A DNA stretch of 42,120 nucleotides, taken from the IMG/VR virus record IMGVR_UViG_3300047562_003525, positions 1 to 42,120 of that record; one strand, 5' to 3'. This stretch comes from a virus. Shown one piece after another: positions 34,501-40,051 of the stretch; positions within the stretch are counted from its first letter, which is position 1; each line of letters starts with the position of its first letter. The notes beneath the pieces were generated by a model. The model did not search any database. It was not told the origin of the DNA and saw nothing but the letters and a program-made list of their open reading frames with translations. The translations under genes and the position numbers were made by a program.

Positions 34501-35041
34501 TCAGCTTAGGATAGGAAGCGCTGTTAGGTTTGAAAACGGTGGGTCTAAGATATATTATGTCGCTGAAAAGTATACTGAAACGAGTTCTCTCACACTAGTC
34601 TTTGCGACCGAGAGTTTGACCGAAGTTCCAAGCATATCTTCTGGCACCACTAACATTGATTGGCTATCTCACTATAACAGCGAGATCTCGCCAGATGGAG
34701 GATCAGTCACTTCTAAGTATGTGACTAAGAAGATTAACCTTTCTCGTTCATCTGACTTATTGAGGATCATGTTCTCGGCTCTCATCCCAAATGAAGCCGA
34801 CGTCGAAGTGTATTATAAGACGGGTCAATCCATTGATTCTGAGTTTATTGGATCTAGATACTATAGAGCAGCTCCAACAAGTGCTTATAACAAGTCTGAT
34901 ATCAAATTTAATAACTTAACCTTTGACGTAGAAGGTTTAAATCCATTCAATAGCTTCATCGTTAAGATAGTGATGAAGTCTACGAATACCGCAAAGGTTC
35001 CAAAGATCAAAGACTTTAGAGTCATCGCGTGTGCAGTATGA
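28529..35041 (+). CDS. DUF4815-type giant virion protein (2170 aa)
   Basis: The largest gene of the window. Residues 20-60 (QFYKILFRPGYAVQARELNQ, then QIKRHGDHIFKEGAMIIPG) are the signature of DUF4815, found in large virion proteins of cyanophage-like myoviruses. The middle part includes LRIMFSALIPNEADVEVYYKT-like structural strands near the C-terminus and a VVDDRVVETQVVPYIRPR segment in the central region. It probably forms the peripheral baseplate or fibre-attachment network that in T4 is built by gp10, gp9 and gp11, which are not recognisable here. AGAG upstream of the ATG is the likely SD. The stop overlaps the next start (ATGA). Confidence 0.85.
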   Translation: MALDFQVEPFFDDYSEDKQFYKILFRPGYAVQARELNQLQTILSEQIKRHGDHIFKEGAMIIPGQIAYDLDVSYIKLVDASGLDYTAAFALIQDKIIQNSQGVLAKVITATIKEGNDASTIFVRYIASGIDNLGNSVAEFSEGDSLTLQDGTSLPVSLVVRDISGLDYPTGNASTASVQRGVYYIRGKFVLVPAQTIVLDKYSNTPSYRVGLQLSEEVVYPEDDETLLDNALGSPNYAAPGAARHYIDLVLTKLELDSDADTDFIDLLRLRNGTVLFKVTRTEYAELEKTLARRTYDESGDYALNPFNIKVREYRSNNRGRRGNSIKYIQGDIISVVNLDGININYYVCTNEGTSAPNDSGITFSPNPPLGYIDDGTVRWEHVNQPIFNDGVYQFFSENAQFANFTLNDHKRLASMVAYSIEPNKAYVKGYEIEKIATEYLPGFKSRLIPVGSAALAEYLGVESLPEIDASVSVEKTASIDLSLGSYVLAKNLRHAPDLDKFTTVNLYDSAYTYSDSTISGNIIGTARVRGIEIHSNVSGVENDVYKVFLFDIKMIGTNKFNQVESIYTTSGFKCNTVDNDGNLSTATLVNPENFSLIYPIPDYAIKEITSLDYTVVHRQVKTGNGTLTAPDGFSYESTAAIGNYYAIRNDTGAYDSAVEFSASGSTLTISGAQAAEYTIISTITTTDNASASTLVSIPADFTDSFSTEAEAKPIDRIYTLSRSNAVRVVSVLMRSNDGFTSNTSSYTRNITDRFTFDNGQYETHYGNSTLRLKDSEAYPTAPIQITYEYILPASDSVSNVLTVDSYTHGSSNIAYEEIPAFRDYDLRDSLDFRPYVSGADLYGRNVPKFGRVAIVKYTKYLPRVDNLSLTDRGQYLVSYGIPSENPLEPTIPSNAMKLAIVDVEPYTFTTAYSLKVTRIDNKRYTMRDIGKLENRIKDLEYYTSLSLLEADTNNLRITDSDGLDRFQSGFLVDSFAGQGVGNTASQEWNASIDHKNRELRPFFSQRQVNLLEVVDAGVGYEYKVSGDIISIPKDASNPEVAMITQAKASRDISVNPFDVATFRGIMYLNPWSDTWFATDRRPDIIINDDGQYNALVAKAEADGVLGTVWNAWQVLFQGEPVTTGSRLDVISSAGQGNAFAKINTEILNANNGFGGAGTLWRARSTFTTEELNAIGITDGRLSGTTASKQAAGSRVLTIETDAVEILQSRTGKRTFIEDKVDSRVVDDRVVETQVVPYIRPRAVLFNAKGLKPTTDVNAFFDGINVNRYIQKALVIEVLPISGKGYNFDVDRNCGKNVEQAARLVEMPAYGVGTISVTNGQAVVTGVGTAFSSEFPNDGTGILIIGDDEFQVSTVTNNTSLTLSSNYSGTTASDIAYKVRIPNVSNREVEVAFTHGEVITNARGATAIVVGQEVHKVGAVDKYYLHILNRKTGTDGKNFLANDVLTGEYTDTNGNFGLQPQVKYVIAPVDQLTKLDSGKVKTSYTGQLHGLFRIPNNPIDRFKTGVRELTFTSGDDSKTQGTTDARAYYEANGLLEIKQRTIVSTRTANLAVEELAPEENRIIQTTDRLTRDTGWFDPLAQTFLVQEEGGAFLSSVDLFFSAKDENIPVRIEIREVVNGYPGQKVLPFSRVQKSPAEVLTSANGSIATKFTFVSPVYVQEYTEYAIVILSDSAKYFVHISRSGDVGYDGNPISGQPYNGVFFLSQNASTWTASQLDDLKFVLNKAQFKTGTYAAKFSVPRLVSKNLDFNPLYVRSGQSKIRVAHRNHGFKVNDQVKLSTRQYINSLGGFSAASIFGDKGTGKLHNIIDVEEDTYVIDIGETESADSTGRMGGAYVYATEHYEYSTAMLDVTNVTIAGTDVKYKLITREKDDTSETSTIDITDKENYHFITPKILRPGEEINDIVLEAYMTTNNPNLSPIIDTGRISLTMVNNKVDYPTVHAINDEELDTIRLLTGATVNTSTAESTNIELVNSNTAIKVSTTNTTAYNALSQLRIGSAVRFENGGSKIYYVAEKYTETSSLTLVFATESLTEVPSISSGTTNIDWLSHYNSEISPDGGSVTSKYVTKKINLSRSSDLLRIMFSALIPNEADVEVYYKTGQSIDSEFIGSRYYRAAPTSAYNKSDIKFNNLTFDVEGLNPFNSFIVKIVMKSTNTAKVPKIKDFRVIACAV

Positions 35042-35268
35042 ACAAACTTCTTAAGGTAGAAAGCCACACATCTCTGGTTAGGGATGTTTCTTCTAACGCT
35101 ATCATAAATACTAGCGAGAGCGAGTATGAAAGCTTCAAGAGAAGAAGAGAAGTAGCGCAAAGGCAAAAGATGCAGATAGAATCTCAGGTTAAAGAGATAG
35201 AGTCTATAAAGTGCGAGATAGGAGAGATCAAGACTCTCCTACTCCGCCTACTATCACAAGAAAAATAA
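35038..35268 (+). CDS. Small coiled-coil virion-associated protein
   Basis: A 76-residue protein with N-terminal KLLKVESHTSLVRD...SNAIINT and a helical C-terminus (residues about 30-74) with regular hydrophobic spacing, fitting a coiled coil. The same small protein follows DUF4815 proteins in environmental T4-like phages in my recollection; function unknown, possibly a bridge or chaperone between baseplate rim and fibres. Start is set at ATG 35038, overlapping the DUF4815 stop by four bases, instead of an earlier in-frame ATG at 35029 inside that gene. Confidence 0.8.
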   Translation: MNKLLKVESHTSLVRDVSSNAIINTSESEYESFKRRREVAQRQKMQIESQVKEIESIKCEIGEIKTLLLRLLSQEK

Positions 35269-35280
35269 CGGAAGCGGTTT

Positions 35281-36783
35281 ATGGCACAAAATATCTTAAG
35301 CCCAGTAAGAGTTGCAACTAATGAGAATATATCACTATCGCCTGTCGTCGGAAGAACGATAGACACCATATTGCTTGTCCAAGGTAATAGGGTATTAGTT
35401 AAAGCCCAAAGCAATCCAATCGAGAACGGAATATATGTAGTCCAATCAGACGGATCACTTTCACGAGCTACAGATTTTGCGGTAAACGCTACCCAATTAA
35501 CTTTATCATCGGCTATAATTTTCGTTGAATCAGGTGCAATCTTTGCTGAAACTGGATGGATACTAGAGCCTGATACATTTACTGTCGGCACTAGTGCTAT
35601 AACTTTTAAACGATTCACGATAAATGAAAACCTACAATCGTTAGTAGATGATGTCTTAAGCTATATCGTCTTAAGGCGAGAAAAGGGAAGTCCTTTAACT
35701 AATGATGAATTAGATAATAATTTTCTTTACCTTTCTAACTCAATTGAAGATAGAGTTAGAAAGGTAGACTATACTTCTGACGTTATAATAGCTAAGATTA
35801 AAGAGACGGCCACAAACGCAGCGCTTTTAGACGTCTATAGTGTAAGAGGAAAAACTATAGATGACACCGGCGGCGTATCTTTGGTCACCAAAGATACTGA
35901 TGGAAAAGTAACCGCTGTTTCATTTAGTGGAAATCTGATAGGAAATGCGAATACTGCAACTTCTGCGTCTACTGCAGATTTGGCTGGAAACGTAACAGGT
36001 GTTATCGCTATTGAAAACGGCGGAACAGGGAGAACTAGTGCTTCCGAAGCACGAACTGCTCTTCAGGTAGTTCATAACAAAGGTGATACGATTACTGGAA
36101 AATTAGTGCTAGCAAAACCATCTGGTGATGATATAGCATTACTGAACGTAGGTTCAACAGAACCGCTAAACTCTGTTTCTGGAGATGTTTGGCTCAATGA
36201 ATCAGGCCAAATGAGGTATAACAGGTCGGGTATCATCTACACTCTAGCAACTTTAAGCTCTCCTTCATTTACTGGTACTCCATCTGCACCAACTCCAGCT
36301 TCTAACAGTAACGATGATAGGATAGCTACTACCGCATTTGTGCAAGCATTAAAAGGTGGCTTAGAACTTGAGATCGCTTTGAAAGCAGATGCAGCAACTA
36401 GCTACACCAAGATAGAAACAGATGGCCTGTTAGCTCTTAAGGCAGACGCTGAAGACTTTTATACTAAAACTGCATCAAATGAGAGATACGCTCTTGCCAT
36501 CGACGTTTATACAAAGAATGAAGTATACACGAAGGATACTATAGACTCTAGTCTGAACCTTAAAGCTAATTTAAGTGACGTATACACACAGAGTGATACG
36601 AACGATAAGCTAGCGCTTAAAGCAGATGCAAATGATGTTTACACGATACCTCAAAGCGACGCAAAGTTTGCAACGATTACCTATGTCGATGGGCTTCAAG
36701 ATAAGTGGGGCACCTCTAAGAAGTTTGTTCAAACTGCCGAACCAACAGGAGCTGCTAACGGTGATTTCTGGTTTAAGATCTAA
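35281..36783 (+). CDS. Tail fibre shaft protein
   Basis: A 500-residue fibre protein. Residues 1-115 form the common phage fibre attachment domain (VRVATNENISLS, NRVLVKAQSNPIENGIYVV). Residues about 135-160 (REKGSPLTNDELDNNFLYLSNSI) are a linker seen at fibre N-termini. The middle has GNLIGNANTATSASTADLAGN and AIENGGTGRTSASEARTAL, typical collar repeats, and the C-terminus repeats LKADANDVYT-like units (about 380-465), fitting a trimeric intertwined shaft. No receptor-binding tip domain is obvious, so later genes probably supply the tip. CGGAAG precedes the ATG. Confidence 0.85.
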   Translation: MAQNILSPVRVATNENISLSPVVGRTIDTILLVQGNRVLVKAQSNPIENGIYVVQSDGSLSRATDFAVNATQLTLSSAIIFVESGAIFAETGWILEPDTFTVGTSAITFKRFTINENLQSLVDDVLSYIVLRREKGSPLTNDELDNNFLYLSNSIEDRVRKVDYTSDVIIAKIKETATNAALLDVYSVRGKTIDDTGGVSLVTKDTDGKVTAVSFSGNLIGNANTATSASTADLAGNVTGVIAIENGGTGRTSASEARTALQVVHNKGDTITGKLVLAKPSGDDIALLNVGSTEPLNSVSGDVWLNESGQMRYNRSGIIYTLATLSSPSFTGTPSAPTPASNSNDDRIATTAFVQALKGGLELEIALKADAATSYTKIETDGLLALKADAEDFYTKTASNERYALAIDVYTKNEVYTKDTIDSSLNLKANLSDVYTQSDTNDKLALKADANDVYTIPQSDAKFATITYVDGLQDKWGTSKKFVQTAEPTGAANGDFWFKI

Positions 36784-36788
36784 TACAC

Positions 36789-38957
36789 ATGTCTAAACAT
36801 TATTTAACGTACACGCCAGGTAGTTATTACAAGATTACCGCTGACCTCGATTGTTCAGTAAACGTAGAAGCTATCGGAGGTGGTGGAGGTGGTGGGTATC
36901 GTGGAGAATCTGATGCTTCACGACAGCTTATCTTTAGCTCGCTTAATCTTACCACTACTGCTGGATTCGGAACAGGATTTGGAACTCCTGGAATAAAAAG
37001 GGTAGTGGGTAGTGGATGGAAAACAAAGGGATATAACCAATTTACCACAGATTATTCTATATGGAAATGGGAATCTTATTTTTCTGATGGAGATCCTCCA
37101 CAGTATGGGATAGCTCCAGTAAATGTTTTCGATATAACATTTACCGTAAATTTTCCTGCAGCAGGGCAATATATCATCACTACTGCTGTTGATGATGGTG
37201 GGTTCATAGAAGTGAATGGTATACCGAGGATTAATTTAGCTTGGTCCGTAGAAACTCCAGTCTCCACAGCTATAACTGTTCCCTCTTCTGGCAACAGACA
37301 AGTAAGGTTTTACGTCACAAACTATAATCGGTATTTTGCTGCAGCTTTTACTATAACACAGATACTTGCGCCGGTTGTAAACCAAGGTGGTAGTGGGTTA
37401 AGCGGGACTAAGGTAACAACTAACGGCATAAAACTTAGTAAAGATGAAGCACTCTACGCATTCGTAGGAGAAGGTGGAAAGGCTGCTACTGATGGTTTCT
37501 GGGGCAATGGAGGAGTATCCTTTCAAGGTTATAATGGTGGAAATGGCGGAAAAGCCTTTGGCCGAGGAGGTAACGGAGGAGGTGGTGGAGGAGCTACCTG
37601 TGTATGGAAAGCTTCTAAAAATGACCCATGGAGCTCTATATCTACCGGAGGCCTAGAAGAAACCTTTCGCCCAGGATTCTATGAAACTCCTGGTAACCTA
37701 ATATACACTTCTGGTATCGTAGCACCCGGAGGAGGTGGAGGAGGTGGAGGCGGTTCATCTGGGGTTGCGCTATTTGATGGATCTAGATTACAAACATACC
37801 TCTATAAAAACCAACCTGTAGAAAGCGTTACGTGGAGCTCATATAACCAATTCATGAACCAATATGCTGTCGCAGCGGTTGGAAAGTTTTACACAAGTGG
37901 TTCGCACGACTTCTATAGAAGGATAAGCATCCCATCTTCTGATAACTATCGGGTATTCATAGCTGGAGATGATTATGTTTCGGTCTACTTAGATAATGTT
38001 CCATTGGTAGGAGGAGGAGCAAACTTCACAAGCAGTCAGACTCCAAACTATGTAGATAAGTATATAGAAGCTGGAGAGCATACGATATCAGCATACTATG
38101 AAAACTTTAGTAGCGTTGGTGCATGCGCCATCGCTATAACCAGAGTCAGTAACGGAGAAGTTGTCTGGAATACAAGGTCTAACTTAAACTCACAGATCCT
38201 TAGCACTGAGGTATTTGCGAAGTCTTACGGAGGAAGAGGGGTAAGTAACTCCTTTGAAGGTGGTGCTGGAGGCGGAGGAGGCGGAGGAAGTACCGGAGGA
38301 AGAGGTGGTACCTATCTTTACTCTAATTCTGCGACTGGTGGGTATAACGGTTCACGAGGATTTACTTGGCTTGGAACCGAACTTGGAGTCGGTGCATCAG
38401 GATTTGACACACCGATACTCTATAACGCAGTATCTTATGGTTCTGGAGGTAACGCGGAACAAGACGGCGTTAATGGTTTAGCTGTCATCGAATCTACAGG
38501 ATCACTCAACGTGTATGTTAGAGATAATGGGCAATGGGTTCCAGTTAAAGAGATTAAATATAGAGAAAATGGATCTTGGACCAACGTTACAGAGGTTCAG
38601 GTAAAAGATAACGACACGCTAAAGAAGGTGTTTTCTTACGATAGCATTCCATTGACACAGACTACGATAGGCGTATCAGGTATCACCAGCTATAACGTTA
38701 GGGCATTATCTAACCCTCCAGTTTGGGAAAGACTTCCTCAGTCTCAACTCAAGCAAGTCATATCGATATCACAGAGTGACAGCTCTGGAGATTCATTTAG
38801 TGTGATATCATCGTCGACACAAACGTTTGACGATGGCTCTACCCTTACTACCACAACGTTTAGTGATGGAACCCAGTCTTTTAGCTCAACTGATGCACCA
38901 TCAGATCCTCCTTCTTCAACGGATCCTATCGACGGAAACATCGGCGGAGGATGGTGA
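36789..38957 (+). CDS. Glycine-rich adhesin with two inserted PA14-like domains
   Basis: A 722-residue protein. Poly-glycine tracts at about 30-36, 240-268, 314-322 and 491-507 mark a polyglycine-II-type bundle like the glycine-rich receptor-binding tips of T4-like phages. Two segments between the tracts (about 85-192 and 350-462) look like PA14-type beta-sandwiches (DDGGFIEVNGIPR and GDDYVSVYLDNVPL are the calcium/sugar-loop-like motifs), a domain often binding glycans. The C-terminus (from about 575) has short repeated VPVKEIKYRENGSW-type strands and a Ser/Thr/Asp-rich tail. It likely contacts the host surface; receptor unknown. Confidence 0.75.
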   Translation: MSKHYLTYTPGSYYKITADLDCSVNVEAIGGGGGGGYRGESDASRQLIFSSLNLTTTAGFGTGFGTPGIKRVVGSGWKTKGYNQFTTDYSIWKWESYFSDGDPPQYGIAPVNVFDITFTVNFPAAGQYIITTAVDDGGFIEVNGIPRINLAWSVETPVSTAITVPSSGNRQVRFYVTNYNRYFAAAFTITQILAPVVNQGGSGLSGTKVTTNGIKLSKDEALYAFVGEGGKAATDGFWGNGGVSFQGYNGGNGGKAFGRGGNGGGGGGATCVWKASKNDPWSSISTGGLEETFRPGFYETPGNLIYTSGIVAPGGGGGGGGGSSGVALFDGSRLQTYLYKNQPVESVTWSSYNQFMNQYAVAAVGKFYTSGSHDFYRRISIPSSDNYRVFIAGDDYVSVYLDNVPLVGGGANFTSSQTPNYVDKYIEAGEHTISAYYENFSSVGACAIAITRVSNGEVVWNTRSNLNSQILSTEVFAKSYGGRGVSNSFEGGAGGGGGGGSTGGRGGTYLYSNSATGGYNGSRGFTWLGTELGVGASGFDTPILYNAVSYGSGGNAEQDGVNGLAVIESTGSLNVYVRDNGQWVPVKEIKYRENGSWTNVTEVQVKDNDTLKKVFSYDSIPLTQTTIGVSGITSYNVRALSNPPVWERLPQSQLKQVISISQSDSSGDSFSVISSSTQTFDDGSTLTTTTFSDGTQSFSSTDAPSDPPSSTDPIDGNIGGGW

Positions 38958-38963
38958 TAAATA
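38956..38963 (+). promoter_or_regulatory. Possible late promoter, GATAAATA
   Basis: GATAAATATTAG overlaps the stop of the glycine-rich adhesin and lies 28 bases before the ATG of the S74 fibre. It has one mismatch to the T4 late -10, and its distance to the next gene resembles that of the gp48 promoter. AAGGA follows as ribosome binding site for 38992. Confidence 0.45.
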
Positions 38964-38991
38964 TTAGAAGCAATTTAAGGAACGACACAAC

Positions 38992-40050
38992 ATGGCATTT
39001 CTAAGATTTAGGACAGCTTCTCCATCAGTACCGACAGCTGATGAAACACTTACTGGTGGCTTAACTTCTGCGCAGATAGATGGTAACTTTAAGTCTTTAA
39101 ATGATACAAAGTTAGACAATGCAACTGACAGTCAACAGAACGCTTATTTTGGAGACATACACCTAATCGATGACATAGCTCCCAGTAACTATCTTAAAAT
39201 CACAAATTCAGCAAACTTAACCGATGCTAGAACTCTTTCGATTGACGTAAATAACAATAATAGAACTATCACTCTTGCTGGTGATTTAAATGTACAGTCA
39301 TCTGCTACAGTGAGTGGAATCAATACTGGTGATCAAATTAATATCACTGGAAATGCGAATACAGCAACTACTCTTCAAAGCGCGAGAGCTATCAATGGTA
39401 CCACTTTTAATGGATCCGCTGATATAACTACCTCAAACTGGGGTGCGTCTAGATCTGTGACGATAGGTAGCACTGCAAAAACTGTTAATGGTTCTAGCAA
39501 CGTATCATGGTCATTAGCTGAAATTGGTGCCGCAGTAGTGAATCAAACGATGTTTATTGGCACCACTCAAGTTGCTATCAATAGATCGTCTGGATCATTG
39601 GCTTTATCTGGAATTTCATCTATAGATGGTAGCGCAGCAACTTTCACTAGCACTACACAAAATTCACAATTTAACTCGATAGGAGTTGGAACTGCAGCTT
39701 CTGGTACCGCTGGTGAAATAAGAGCAACTAATAACATTACCGCGTATTATTCTGATGATAGATTAAAAACTAGGATTAGAAACATTGAAAATGCCTTAGA
39801 AAAAATAGTTTTATTAAATGGCTTTTATTATGAAGCTAATGAGACAGCTCAAGCGTTAGGTTATCAAAAGATTCGTGAAGTTGGTGTTTCTGCCCAAGAA
39901 GTACAAAAAGTTTTACCAGAAGTAGTTACTACGGCTCCTATAAGCGATGAATACTTGACTGTTAGGTATGAAAGGATGATACCACTCTTAATAGAAGCAA
40001 TCAAAGAACTAAAAAATGAAATTGAAAACTTGAAGAGAGGATTTAAGTAA
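38992..40050 (+). CDS. Tail fibre with C-terminal S74 intramolecular chaperone
   Basis: A 352-residue protein. The N-terminal 60 residues (FLRFRTASPSVPTADETLTG, QIDGNFKSLNDTKLDN) are an attachment module; the middle carries fibre repeats (GNANTATTLQSARAINGTTF). The C-terminal 100 residues are a Peptidase_S74 chaperone with S254-D255-D256-RLK, where the serine and aspartate are the self-cleavage residues, then VGVSAQEVQKVLPEVV and a terminal coiled coil EAIKELKNEIENLKRGFK. The domain trimerises the fibre and is then cleaved off. AAGGA lies 12 bases before the ATG. Confidence 0.9.
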   Translation: MAFLRFRTASPSVPTADETLTGGLTSAQIDGNFKSLNDTKLDNATDSQQNAYFGDIHLIDDIAPSNYLKITNSANLTDARTLSIDVNNNNRTITLAGDLNVQSSATVSGINTGDQINITGNANTATTLQSARAINGTTFNGSADITTSNWGASRSVTIGSTAKTVNGSSNVSWSLAEIGAAVVNQTMFIGTTQVAINRSSGSLALSGISSIDGSAATFTSTTQNSQFNSIGVGTAASGTAGEIRATNNITAYYSDDRLKTRIRNIENALEKIVLLNGFYYEANETAQALGYQKIREVGVSAQEVQKVLPEVVTTAPISDEYLTVRYERMIPLLIEAIKELKNEIENLKRGFK

Positions 40051-40051
40051 A

